Part shown: piece after piece, positions 1-6,949 of the stretch | Position numbering within the stretch: the first letter of the stretch is position 1 | Layout of the letters: every line of letters begins with the position of its first letter | From: Rhodoluna sp. KAS3 | GTDB taxonomy: Bacteria > Actinomycetota > Actinomycetes > Actinomycetales > Microbacteriaceae | Length of the DNA: 64,000 nt | NCBI RefSeq assembly: GCF_026000575.1 | Contig: NZ_AP026910.1 | Location: 930,001 to 994,000 of the forward strand | Direction of reading: 5' to 3' | Position numbers and translations under genes: made by a program | The notes under the pieces: generated by a model | Told to the model about the DNA's origin: nothing | The model's database searches: none | What the model saw: only the letters and a program-made list of their open reading frames with translations

Positions 1-2
1 TC

Positions 3-212
3 TGGAGCTACATGCTGCTAGCTGAAGGCGCCCTTGAAATCGTTGCCGAGCACGACCTGAAGATTTACGACATTGCCGCCTTAGTGCCAATCGTGGAGCT
101 AGCTGGCGGCCAATTCAGCGACTTGGATGGTTCGCTGAACGCAGCATCATCCAGCGTGCTGGCAACCAATGGAAAACTCCACTTTGCAACCGCCGAGGCG
201 CTCCGAGCCTAA
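3..212 (+). CDS. Inositol monophosphatase family / histidinol-phosphatase, C-terminal part
   Basis: The reading frame is open from the window edge, so this is the last 69 residues of a longer protein. The visible part starts WSYMLLAEGALEIVAE and contains the family's C-terminal metal-site region, where an Asp (in KIYDIAALVPIVELAGG) precedes a helix ending in AGG. Proteins of this family are Mg-dependent phosphatases acting on inositol phosphates or, as HisN, on histidinol phosphate in histidine synthesis. The WSYMLLAEGA pattern resembles HisN-type members, but the substrate cannot be fixed from the tail. It is co-directional with the following GntR gene but separated by about 70 bases holding candidate operators, so the two are probably separate units. 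Confidence 0.75.
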   Translation, partial: WSYMLLAEGALEIVAEHDLKIYDIAALVPIVELAGGQFSDLDGSLNAASSSVLATNGKLHFATAEALRA

Positions 213-239
213 CCAACTTAGGCTGATAATGTATTAACA

Positions 240-260
240 ACTTGTCAAAGTTTGACGAGT
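240..260. promoter_or_regulatory. Inverted repeat upstream of gntR (candidate operator)
   Basis: ACTTGTCAAA (240-249) and TTTGACGAGT (251-260) form an inverted repeat with ten-base arms, nine of ten positions complementary, around one central base. It lies 25 bases before the chosen GntR start. Palindromes of this kind are typical autoregulatory operators of GntR/HutC regulators. Just upstream, TGTATTAACA (230-239) differs at one position from the TGTCCTAACA box seen before iolC. Binding by this regulator is inferred. Confidence 0.5.
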
Positions 261-285
261 GTAAACATCGGCGTTGAGGATGGCA

Positions 286-1047
286 ATGAACCAGCAGGAG
301 AATATTCTTCCCCTATCCGTATTCATGGATCTTGACCGTTCGGGACCGATTCCTCTCTACTTCCAGGTAGCTCAAAAAATCGAAGATGCCATCATGAGTG
401 GCCAGCTAGCGGCTGGTTCACGTCTTGAAAACGAGGTATCCCTTGGTGAGCGACTGGGGCTTAGCCGCCCTACTGTTCGCCGCGCGATTCAGGACCTAGT
501 CGATAAGGGACTTTTGGTTCGCCGTCGTGGAATCGGAACCCAGGTGGTTCACGGTCAGGTAACACGTGGCGTTGAGCTTACTTCCCTCTACGAGGACTTG
601 AGCCGAAGTGGGCAGAAGCCTTCGACCAAAATTCTTGACTACAAACTCACCAAGGCCGATGCCAAAATTGCCGAGAAACTAAACGTTGCCGTAGGCTCAC
701 CGGTGCTTTACGTCAAGCGTCTACGCTCAGCAGATAAAGTTGCGGTGTCAATTCTCGAAAACTGGCTGCCAGCCGAATTCACCGACATAACCGAGGCGGA
801 TTTGAACGAACACGGCCTTTACCAAATCCTTCGACTACGCGGCGTAACCATCCGGGTTGCTAAACAGCGAATTGGTGCGCGCAAGGCAAACCAGGCTGAG
901 GCAACCGCACTCGACATTGAAAAGAACGCTGCGTTGCTAACCATGGACCGCACCGCCTATGACAACTCTGGCCACGCGGTTGAATTTGGCCACCACTGCT
1001 ACCGCCCAGATCTTTACTCATTCGAAGTAACCCTGGTTGAAAAATAG
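286..1047 (+). CDS. iolR: GntR/HutC-family transcriptional regulator, probable inositol regulator (IolR-like)
   Basis: A GntR-type winged helix fills about residues 15-85 (PIPLYFQVAQKIEDAIMSGQ, then the recognition helix LGLSRPTVRRAIQDLVDKG). It is followed by a UTRA effector domain to the end (residues 90-250), the HutC subfamily layout. ATG at 286 is preferred because GAGG (276-279) sits six bases before it. In-frame TTG 274 and ATG 280 are alternatives adding two to four residues. The gene converges with the inositol block, which is the arrangement expected of a local repressor. In Corynebacterium glutamicum a GntR regulator, IolR, controls a similarly ordered cluster. The symbol rests on family and context, not on binding data. 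Confidence 0.72.
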   Translation: MNQQENILPLSVFMDLDRSGPIPLYFQVAQKIEDAIMSGQLAAGSRLENEVSLGERLGLSRPTVRRAIQDLVDKGLLVRRRGIGTQVVHGQVTRGVELTSLYEDLSRSGQKPSTKILDYKLTKADAKIAEKLNVAVGSPVLYVKRLRSADKVAVSILENWLPAEFTDITEADLNEHGLYQILRLRGVTIRVAKQRIGARKANQAEATALDIEKNAALLTMDRTAYDNSGHAVEFGHHCYRPDLYSFEVTLVEK

Positions 1048-1072
1048 AATCCAGGCACATACCTGTTAAATG

Positions 1073-1116
1073 AGAAATCGGGCCAATCCCCTTCGGCCCG
1101 ATTTCTTCTTTTTGGC
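1073..1116. terminator. Bidirectional intrinsic terminator between gntR and tautomerase
   Basis: AGAAATCGGGCC (1073-1084) and GGCCCGATTTCT (1095-1106) form a perfect 12-bp stem with a ten-base loop. On the plus strand it is followed by a T-rich run (TTCTTTTTGG), and the arms carry an A-rich run on the other side. It lies between two convergent genes and can serve both. Confidence 0.85.
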
Positions 1117-1128
1117 GTAACTCACCGA

Positions 1129-1527
1129 CTATGCAGACGGAACAGCCAACTCCCCAGTTTGATACTGTGCGACGCCAAACCCAAACGACCAATCCTGTGG
1201 GCCGTTTTCGACATATCCGATGAAAACATCTTCGCCAGCGATCTCAACCTCGGCTAGCTTCTCGGAAATGCGTGCATACAAAGCCTGCTTTGTTTCATCG
1301 CTTCGCCCACGTTGGGTGAAGATCTGGATCATCACAACACCGTCGGTCCGATCGAAGCCCAGCCCGGCGTCCTCAGCAATAATCAGCGTTGGCTGATTGA
1401 TTATCTGAAAACGATCACGGATAGGAATGCCGTAAACCTCGACAATCGCGGTGTGAATTCCATCGGCAATTGCCCTTACCTGCTCGGCACTGTATCGCGG
1501 ATTCAGGTCAATACGGACCAGCGGCAT
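1129..1527 (-). CDS. Tautomerase-superfamily protein (4-oxalocrotonate tautomerase-like), next to the inositol genes
   Basis: The 132-residue product starts MPLVRIDLNPRYSAEQVRAI. After removal of Met the N-terminal proline is the general base of the 4-OT/MIF tautomerase superfamily, and the beta-alpha-beta opening (PLVRIDL then a helix) is visible. It is about twice the length of a 4-OT monomer, so it probably holds two fused beta-alpha-beta units. ATG has a purine-rich SD (GAAGGGAAG) upstream. The gene has its own promoter, overlapped by a box shared with iolC, so it probably belongs to the inositol regulon. Keto-enol conversion of an inositol-derived diketone is a plausible but untested role. 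Confidence 0.7.
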   Translation of the reverse strand: MPLVRIDLNPRYSAEQVRAIADGIHTAIVEVYGIPIRDRFQIINQPTLIIAEDAGLGFDRTDGVVMIQIFTQRGRSDETKQALYARISEKLAEVEIAGEDVFIGYVENGPQDWSFGFGVAQYQTGELAVPSA

Positions 1528-1555
1528 GTGGCTTCCCTTCGATAGAAATTTACTT

Positions 1556-1593
1556 TGTTAGGACATTCTTACATATATCGAAGAGTAAGGCAA
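1556..1593 (-). promoter_or_regulatory. Promoter of the tautomerase gene with IolR-type box
   Basis: Minus strand: TTGCCT (plus 1588-1593), 16 bases, then TAAGAA (about 1566-1571). Overlapping the -10 is TGTCCTAACA (plus 1556-1565), identical to the box before iolC. The box is one half of an imperfect dyad, TGTAAGAA-tg-TCCTAACA (1556-1573). From memory, TGTCCTAACA fits the C. glutamicum IolR consensus KGWCHTRACA; that consensus should be checked. Confidence 0.55.
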
Positions 1594-1619
1594 TAGCCCC
1601 GAACTTAGGGATTGTTTTT

Positions 1620-2399
1620 CTACTGAGGAGTCAGTAATCGCCTAAATTCAGCCAAGGCGTGGCTTGAATCACCTTTCGCCCACCCCTCAAGTGCAACCAC
1701 TCCGCCGTATCCAATGCTCTCCAGCTCGGCTGCAATGCGCGGGTAATAGATTTCCCCAGTGCCTGGCTCACATCGGCCCGGGACATCAGCTACTTGAATT
1801 TCACCGATATACGGAAGCGCTTCTCTTACCAACTCAACGAGATTGCCCTCGCCAATTTGAGCATGGTAGAGATCTAGATTCATTTTTAGGTGTTCACTGT
1901 CAACCCGGCGGACGAGTTCCATAGTGTCGGCGGCACGAGCAAAAGGCGTTCCAGGGTGGTCCACTGCCAAGTTCAAATTCTCGAGAGTAAACACTCTCCC
2001 AGCTGCCTCGCCAAGCTCCGCGATTCGCTTGAGTGTATCTACGGCCTTGGCCCAGTCATCGGGGGTGACTTCGGTTCCCTGACGGATTGCCTGACCATTT
2101 TCATCGAGACCGGTTCCATGCAGGTTGAGCCTCGGTGAATCGATTACCTCCGCTGCCTGCAAGGAGAGCTTTGCCGTTCTAATAAGTTCTGCGGCACCGT
2201 CATCGGTAATTAGGTCACCGGTTAAATATCCGGTCATCGATGAAAAAGTGGCGCCAGTCTTTGCCAGTGCTTCGAGATCCTTATTGGCCCAATTCCAAAT
2301 CTCAACCAAAAAGCCTTCGTCTTTGATGCGATTCACGCGCTCAACAAAAGGTAGATCTAGAAATAGCATCTCCGCGGATGCGCCCAACTGATACTTCAT
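1620..2399 (-). CDS. Hydroxypyruvate isomerase-like TIM-barrel sugar isomerase
   Basis: The 259-residue product belongs to the xylose-isomerase-like TIM-barrel superfamily. It carries the hydroxypyruvate isomerase (Hyi) signature QVADVPGRCEPGTGEIYY near residues 202-219. Metal-site segments LENLN and MNLDLYHAQ lie earlier in the barrel. ATG at 2399 is chosen because GGAG lies six bases upstream; an in-frame GTG at 2411 would put the SD inside the gene. It follows the iolG terminator, so it is a separate unit within the inositol island. Hyi-type proteins recur in inositol clusters, where they may act on inosose or a hydroxypyruvate-like compound. The substrate here is unknown. Confidence 0.72.
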   Translation of the reverse strand: MKYQLGASAEMLFLDLPFVERVNRIKDEGFLVEIWNWANKDLEALAKTGATFSSMTGYLTGDLITDDGAAELIRTAKLSLQAAEVIDSPRLNLHGTGLDENGQAIRQGTEVTPDDWAKAVDTLKRIAELGEAAGRVFTLENLNLAVDHPGTPFARAADTMELVRRVDSEHLKMNLDLYHAQIGEGNLVELVREALPYIGEIQVADVPGRCEPGTGEIYYPRIAAELESIGYGGVVALEGWAKGDSSHALAEFRRLLTPQ

Positions 2400-2447
2400 G
2401 TATTTCTCCACAAATCAAGGCTTCGTCGCCTACGAGTAAGTCTAGTT

Positions 2448-2459
2448 TGGACCGGTCCA
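2448..2459. promoter_or_regulatory. Perfect 12-bp palindrome TGGACCGGTCCA, candidate operator
   Basis: TGGACCGGTCCA is fully self-complementary. It lies about 50 bases upstream of the Hyi-like gene start, between that gene and the iolG terminator. It differs from both the LacI-type and the IolR-type boxes nearby. A regulator site is possible but only the palindrome is seen. Confidence 0.3.
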
Positions 2460-2489
2460 TCTATTTTCACCATTTTGGATTCAAACACA

Positions 2490-2521
2490 GAAAACCCCCG
2501 AGATTTTTCTCATCCCGGGGG
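2490..2521 (-). terminator. Intrinsic terminator after iolG
   Basis: Minus strand: CCCCCG (plus 2516-2521) pairs with CGGGGG (plus 2495-2500). An inner AGA/TCT pairing closes an A-rich loop, and the stem is followed by TTTTCTGTG. It lies about 15 bases after the iolG stop and ends the iolE-iolG transcript. Confidence 0.7.
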
Positions 2522-2535
2522 CCTCCAATCAACTT

Positions 2536-3546
2536 CTAGTTATAGAACGTCGGCTTGTTCGCGTATTTTGCATCAACGCACCCTCCGGTGTGTAGAGCCT
2601 CAAGCCCTGCCTCAACAGCAGCTGCCGCCAGATAGCCATCCCAGGCGCTTGGGCCATCGATTTCGCCACGCTTAGTTGCATTGACCCAGCGTTGAATCTG
2701 AGAGTCGTAAGCCGCAGCAAAACGGGTTTTGAATGACATGTGCTCTGCAGTGCCAATTTGGCCATCGAACCAGGTATTCATGCCACTGGTACGCCCAATC
2801 TCGGCGATGCCGTTCTCAAAAACGGCCTCGGTCTTAACTTGGTAACCGAACTTCACTGAAACGTTCATTTCCACGGTCGCCAATACATCTGATTCCGTGG
2901 TCAACAGAACCAAAATCGGGTCATTGAAACCATCATGATTGTTTGAATTTCGCTTCATTGCTTTGACTTCAACACTTTTAATCGGTGAATCAGTTAGGAA
3001 GCGCACGATGTCAATCTCGTGGACTACCGAGTCAAAGATCAACATGTCGTTGTGATACGACTCTGGGACCTCAGGGTTCCGGTGGGCGCAGTGCAATCCG
3101 AGAAGTTCACCCTGTCCTTTGGAGCTGATCAGTTCTTTTAGATTTTGGTAACCTGCGTCGAATCGGCGCATGAAGCCCACCTGAATGAGCTGCTTTCCGG
3201 TTGCCACCTCTGCCTCGACCATTCGCATTGAAGACGCTGAGTCAGGGGTGAGAGGTTTCTCGCAAAGTATTGGAAGACCTGCAGCTAGTGCCGGCAAAAG
3301 CACAGGCTCGTGGAATTGACCCGGGGTTGCAATCAGCACCGCATCGATGCCTCCGGCTGCGATTGCCGCCTCAATGTTTGGGAACCACACTGCTGCTGGG
3401 GCTTCAGCCAAGGCGGCCCTTGCCCGACCTTCGTCAGGTTCAACGACTGCCGCCACCGAAGCTCCAACAATTCGATTTTCAATTCGAATAATGTGATCGG
3501 CTCCCATTAGGCCCGCGCCGACTACGGCGATTCTTAGTTCAGACAA
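2536..3546 (-). CDS. iolG: Inositol 2-dehydrogenase (Gfo/Idh/MocA family)
   Basis: IolG oxidises myo-inositol to 2-keto-myo-inositol (scyllo-inosose) with NAD, the first step of the pathway. The 336-residue protein has an N-terminal Rossmann fold (IAVVGAGLMGADHI, residues 6-19) and the EKP motif of the family (96-98). The catalytic segment FDSVVHEIDIVRF supplies Asp172 and His176. The C-terminal half is the usual Gfo/Idh alpha/beta domain. It follows the iolE-like gene after 15 bases and ends at a terminator, so it is the last gene of the second inositol operon. Related dehydrogenases act on other cyclitols, but the context favours inositol. Confidence 0.88.
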   Translation of the reverse strand: MSELRIAVVGAGLMGADHIIRIENRIVGASVAAVVEPDEGRARAALAEAPAAVWFPNIEAAIAAGGIDAVLIATPGQFHEPVLLPALAAGLPILCEKPLTPDSASSMRMVEAEVATGKQLIQVGFMRRFDAGYQNLKELISSKGQGELLGLHCAHRNPEVPESYHNDMLIFDSVVHEIDIVRFLTDSPIKSVEVKAMKRNSNNHDGFNDPILVLLTTESDVLATVEMNVSVKFGYQVKTEAVFENGIAEIGRTSGMNTWFDGQIGTAEHMSFKTRFAAAYDSQIQRWVNATKRGEIDGPSAWDGYLAAAAVEAGLEALHTGGCVDAKYANKPTFYN

Positions 3547-3561
3547 TTTTCTCTCTCTGGT

Positions 3562-4473
3562 TTAGATGAATCGGGCCGCGTGCGTGCATGAACCAATATG
3601 TTCGCGAGTGCGCTTGGCGATTGGGAATGGAAAATCTACTTCACAGCCGTACATGTCCTGCTCAACGATTGCGAACATCTCCGGGTTGATTTCGGCTGCC
3701 TTTTCAAGAATCGGAGCGAACTCTGGAACGCCCTCGAATCCCGGCTCTGTCATAACGCCCTTTGCGACTGCGTCCACAAACGGCATGTCATTCTTGAGCG
3801 CTTCAGCCAAAATGTCAGGGTGAACCTGCTTCAGGTGGAGATATCCGATTCGGTCCGGGTAGGCGTTCATGAGCTTGACGTTGTCGCCGAGGTAGTAGGC
3901 AAAGTGACCAGTATCCAGGCAAAGGTTAGTGAACTCTTTGTTCGTCTCCTGCAAGAATCTCTCCACCTCGGCATAAGTGCCGATGTGACTGTCCGCGTGC
4001 GAGTGGAATTGTTGCTTGATGCCGTATTCCTCTAGAAGCGCCTTGCCCAGTTTGTCGTGACCCGCTGCCAACTTCTTCCATTGATCATTGTCCAAAGTTC
4101 TCGACTCCAGGACTTCTGCGGTTGCGTCAGAGCGCCACAAATCCGGAATCACTACCAGGTGTTCAACACCCAACTTTGAAACCAGTCCAGCTACATCGAG
4201 CGCTTGGTCCCACGCGCGCTTCCACTGGTCATCACCCTTGTGGAAGCCGGTGAACACCGTTCCTGCCGACAACTTTAGGTCGTGCTCGGCAAGAACGTCA
4301 GCAAGCTGATTTGGATCCGTTGGCAAATAACCAAAAGGCCCTAACTCGATCCAGTGGTAGCCAGCAGCTTGCACCTCGTCTAGGAATCGCTCCCACGGAA
4401 CCTGCTTTGGGTCATTTGGAAACCAGACACCCCACGAATCAGGGGCAGTTCCAACGCGAATTTGATTAGTCAT
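3562..4473 (-). CDS. IolE/IolI-like inosose dehydratase or isomerase (TIM barrel)
   Basis: The 303-residue product is an xylose-isomerase-like TIM barrel that starts VGTAPDSWGVWFPNDPKQVP and continues WIELGPFGYLPTDP, the pattern of actinobacterial proteins annotated as inosose dehydratase. Metal-site segments include LCLDTGHFAYY and YLHLKQVHPD. IolE removes water from 2-keto-myo-inositol to form the cyclic dione used by IolD. No other gene here is a better candidate for that step; IolI-type inosose isomerase is the alternative. It starts three bases after the transporter-remnant ORF and precedes iolG by 15 bases, so all three were one transcript. Confidence 0.72.
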   Translation of the reverse strand: MTNQIRVGTAPDSWGVWFPNDPKQVPWERFLDEVQAAGYHWIELGPFGYLPTDPNQLADVLAEHDLKLSAGTVFTGFHKGDDQWKRAWDQALDVAGLVSKLGVEHLVVIPDLWRSDATAEVLESRTLDNDQWKKLAAGHDKLGKALLEEYGIKQQFHSHADSHIGTYAEVERFLQETNKEFTNLCLDTGHFAYYLGDNVKLMNAYPDRIGYLHLKQVHPDILAEALKNDMPFVDAVAKGVMTEPGFEGVPEFAPILEKAAEINPEMFAIVEQDMYGCEVDFPFPIAKRTREHIGSCTHAARFI

Positions 4474-4475
4474 AG

Positions 4476-4766
4476 TTAGTTTCCCTGCAAACTTTCACGA
4501 TATTTGCGAATGCCCTCTGCGCCGCCAACCACCGCAGCGGTCAACTCCTCGACAGTCGTGCCCTCCCGGCGCACATCAAGGATTTTGCGGCCATGATTCA
4601 TGACGATGTGCCGATCGCAAACTTGGTAGGCATGGTGAAGGTTGTGAGTAACCAGCACCGAACTAACACCCTCGGTTTTCAATTGACGGAGGTAATCGAG
4701 CAATGCCTCGGTGGCACCAAGAATTGCTAGTGCGGCGATGCTTTTCTTTCTGATAGATAGCTTCAC
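4476..4766 (-). pseudogene. Collapsed sugar ABC transporter: signal peptide of a binding protein fused to an ATPase C-terminus
   Basis: From GTG 4766 (AAAGGA upstream) the first residues, VKLSIRKKSIAALAILGA, are the basic n-region and hydrophobic core of a secreted sugar-binding protein. The frame then passes without interruption into the end of a sugar-transport ATPase: a helix, SSVLVTHNLHHAYQVCDRHI with the H-loop His, then MNHGRKI. There is no Walker A, Q-loop, signature or Walker B, and no permease. The shared residues ILGA/ALGA mark the junction. The simplest reading is one in-frame deletion that removed most of a binding protein, the permease and the front of the ATPase. The original operon probably continued into iolE and iolG. 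A working transporter is excluded; assembly error is possible. Confidence 0.75.
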
Positions 4767-4836
4767 TTCATTGTGTCCTTTGTTAGTTGGATGTGGAGAT
4801 TGACTTCTAGTAAGTAATCGAACCCACATCGAACTT

Positions 4837-4865
4837 AGCGTTAAGAAAAACGCTATGTAAGGACA
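4837..4865 (-). promoter_or_regulatory. Leader hairpin and near-match IolR-type box upstream of the transporter remnant
   Basis: AGCGTT (4837-4842) and AACGCT (4849-4854) make a six-base stem with a six-base loop. It abuts TGTAAGGACA (4856-4865), whose reverse complement TGTCCTTACA differs at one position from the TGTCCTAACA box before iolC. The element lies about 90 bases before the GTG of the remnant, downstream of its promoter. Confidence 0.4.
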
Positions 4866-4887
4866 AAGCGCATTTATTTGATAACGA

Positions 4888-4916
4888 ATTAGTAAAGTTA
4901 TACTAGCACGTGCCAA
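4888..4916 (-). promoter_or_regulatory. Promoter of the remnant-iolE-iolG operon with overlapping LacI operator O1
   Basis: Minus strand: TTGGCA (plus 4911-4916), 16 bases, TACTAA (about 4889-4894). The palindromic core GCACGTGC lies in TAGCACGTGCCA (plus 4904-4915) and overlaps the -35, the usual position for repression by a LacI-family protein. The lacI gene ends 34 bases upstream. Confidence 0.55.
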
Positions 4917-4949
4917 TTGAGATAGGCCAGTATCTAGAGCTTTTTTCGG

Positions 4950-5984
4950 CTAATCCGTTAGATTGTTTGGCTGGCACGTGCTAGATCTAACGACCAGAGT
5001 TGAGCTGGTGAGAGACGTTTCCGATAGGTACTTGTCGCCCCGAATACGGGCAGCCAAGTCCTCAACGCTAGCCTTGGCAAGCTCAGTCGGATCCTGACGC
5101 ACCGTAGTCATGTCTAGGTAGGACTCTTTGGCGATCGTGTCATCGTAGCCAACGACAGAGACGTCCTCTGGAACCTTTAGGCCTGCCTTTTGAAGGCAGT
5201 GAATGAGGCCAAATGCGCTTTGATCGTTATTGCAGACCACGGCGGTTGGTAATTTCTCCATCGCCAGTAGTCGTTCGGCAGCTAGAGCACCCCCGGCCTC
5301 AGCGAAGTCACCCGAAATCCCAATAATGGTTTTCTTTAGGTGGTGCTTATCCATCGCTGATTCATAGCCCTCAAGTCGATATTCGATGTCGAGCATATCC
5401 TTGGCATTCACGTAGGCAATCGACTTATGCCCAAGACCGATCAAATACTCAACCGCGTCGAAAACTCCCGATTCGCCGCGCGATGAGACCACTCCGCACC
5501 TGACGCCCGTGAGTCTTCTACCTAGACTTACCAACGGAATTGTTCTCGCCAACTTTTGCAACCTGGTCAGACTTAGCGTCGAGGCTATAAGTATTAGACC
5601 GTCGCATCGATGGCCAATTACCTCGTCAATGGCCTCCAAATCGGTTCGATCACTTGAAATGGCGCTCAAGACCAGCTGAAAGCCCTGTTCCGCAGCCTGC
5701 TTATAGATTGCCGGAATGATGTCGTAGGTTGAGCTTTCAGAAGCGTGAAATACCAGGCCTATGTACTTAGAACCCTCGCGTCTAAGTGACTGCGCCGCCA
5801 GATTCGGTCGGTAGCCCAATTCCTTTGCAGCTGCGCGAATTTTGGCCTCAGTGTCAGCGCTCACTCCCGGTGCATCTCGAAACACCAAGCCCACCAATTG
5901 ACGCGATACGCCCACTCGCTCAGCCACATCGGCCATAGTTGGCGGACGCTGGTCATAGCGTTCCTTGTTTTCCTTCTTAGCCAT
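4950..5984 (-). CDS. LacI-family transcriptional regulator
   Basis: The 344-residue protein has an N-terminal LacI helix-turn-helix (residues 16-40, PTMADVAERVGVSRQLVGLVF) with the hinge region near LAAQSLRR. A periplasmic-binding-like effector domain follows to the C-terminus (YIGLVFHAS, RCDGLILIAS, VCNNDQSAFGL, DVSVVGYDD). ATG 5984 has AGGA seven bases upstream. It sits between the two inositol operons with a terminator on its upstream side. Two copies of TAGCACGTGCCA, one in its own last codons and one at the next promoter, are its probable operators. Control of the lost transporter operon, and now iolE-iolG, is the likely role. The effector is unknown. Confidence 0.85.
   Translation of the reverse strand: MAKKENKERYDQRPPTMADVAERVGVSRQLVGLVFRDAPGVSADTEAKIRAAAKELGYRPNLAAQSLRREGSKYIGLVFHASESSTYDIIPAIYKQAAEQGFQLVLSAISSDRTDLEAIDEVIGHRCDGLILIASTLSLTRLQKLARTIPLVSLGRRLTGVRCGVVSSRGESGVFDAVEYLIGLGHKSIAYVNAKDMLDIEYRLEGYESAMDKHHLKKTIIGISGDFAEAGGALAAERLLAMEKLPTAVVCNNDQSAFGLIHCLQKAGLKVPEDVSVVGYDDTIAKESYLDMTTVRQDPTELAKASVEDLAARIRGDKYLSETSLTSSTLVVRSSTCQPNNLTD
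4972..4983. promoter_or_regulatory. Second LacI-type operator (O2) inside the 3' end of lacI
   Basis: TGGCACGTGCTA is the exact reverse complement of O1 (TAGCACGTGCCA, 4904-4915), 68 bases away. It falls in the last codons of lacI. Two identical operators at this spacing would suit looping by a tetramer or cooperative binding. Confidence 0.5.
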
Positions 5985-5995
5985 GCTCTAATCCT

Positions 5996-6030
5996 AAAAA
6001 CAGAGATGGGTCACCCGTAAAGGTAACCCA
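5996..6030 (-). terminator. Intrinsic terminator after iolH
   Basis: On the minus strand TGGGTTACC (plus 6022-6030) pairs with GGTGACCCA (plus 6007-6015), nine pairs including one G-U. TCTCTGTTTTT follows. It separates the main iol operon from lacI, and its T-run overlaps the lacI leader. Confidence 0.65.
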
Positions 6031-6045
6031 CTTTTCCTAATTCGC

Positions 6046-6921
6046 TTACTTCAAGGCCGCGATGCGCTTTTCCATCTCTTCACGCTGGTAAATCGCCACT
6101 GCGCGAGCATTTTCATTCTCAGCAAAGACGCTTGAGCACATAATGCTGTTCGGATTATCCAAGAACCCAATGCTCTTGAGGCCGCCGAAGAATTCATCGA
6201 AGTTCACATCTCCATCACCCATCTTGAGGTGCTGGTGAACACGAACTGCGTTGCCAGGAGGGTTTGTGATGTAGCGCAGACCGTGAGAAGCGGTGTGGTC
6301 CATGGTGTCTGACACGTGAACAATTCCAAGTCGATCGCCGGCCGCCTGCATAATTTCGAGCGGCTGGTTACCCATGTGGAAGGTGTGCGAAGCCACATAA
6401 ACCATGCCGAAATTCTTTGAATTGATTCCACGGATAACGCGCCAGGCAGCTAATCCATTTTCAACAAAGTCATCTGGGTGCGGGTCAATGAATACCTTGA
6501 TGCCCTCTTTTTCAATGATAGGAACCAGCTCTTCCATCGAACGGTAGAAAGCGCGTTCCGACTCCTCGGCGCGCTCTGGGCGCCCGTTGAACTCGGTTCC
6601 AATCGTGTCAACACCAAGTTCGGCGGTAATCCGAATTACGCGCTTCCAGTAACGCACCGCGGCTTCGCGGGCGTCTTCATCTGGGCCTGACCAACGAAGC
6701 ACCGGCAAGGTTGATGCAATCTCGACACCGGCATCCTGACAAGCCTTCTTCATCTTCTTGACTAGGTCATCATCGGCCTTCGGGTGATTGAAGAACGGAA
6801 TCATGTCGGCATGCGGAGTCATCTGCAGGTATTTGTAACCGAGGTCTGCGGCGAGCGCCGGAAACTCAAGCAGTGAGTGAGTGCTGTGGAACGGGGTTGG
6901 GTCTAGTGCAATCTTGACCAT
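6046..6921 (-). CDS. iolH: IolH-like TIM-barrel protein of inositol catabolism
   Basis: The 291-residue product starts MVKIALDPTPFHSTHSLLEF and matches the IolH pattern: an early KIALDP strand, then LRWSGPDEDAREAAVRYWKR, RSMEELVPIIEKEGIK and IDPHPDDFVENG. It is an xylose-isomerase-like barrel whose exact reaction in inositol breakdown is unsettled. ATG 6921 is chosen because AAGGAG lies seven to eight bases upstream and the IolH fold begins there. The open frame runs about 40 codons further back into iolD and is not used. It is the last gene of the main operon, 28 bases after iolD and just before a terminator. Confidence 0.8.
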   Translation of the reverse strand: MVKIALDPTPFHSTHSLLEFPALAADLGYKYLQMTPHADMIPFFNHPKADDDLVKKMKKACQDAGVEIASTLPVLRWSGPDEDAREAAVRYWKRVIRITAELGVDTIGTEFNGRPERAEESERAFYRSMEELVPIIEKEGIKVFIDPHPDDFVENGLAAWRVIRGINSKNFGMVYVASHTFHMGNQPLEIMQAAGDRLGIVHVSDTMDHTASHGLRYITNPPGNAVRVHQHLKMGDGDVNFDEFFGGLKSIGFLDNPNSIMCSSVFAENENARAVAIYQREEMEKRIAALK

Positions 6922-6949
6922 TGACTTCTCCTTCGAAGCAGTTTTGAAC

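Noticed and set aside
4767-4916. Fifty-residue N-terminal extension of the transporter-remnant frame
   Set aside because: The extension translates leader DNA holding a hairpin and operator-like boxes. GTG 4766 with AAAGGA and a textbook signal-peptide start is far better supported.
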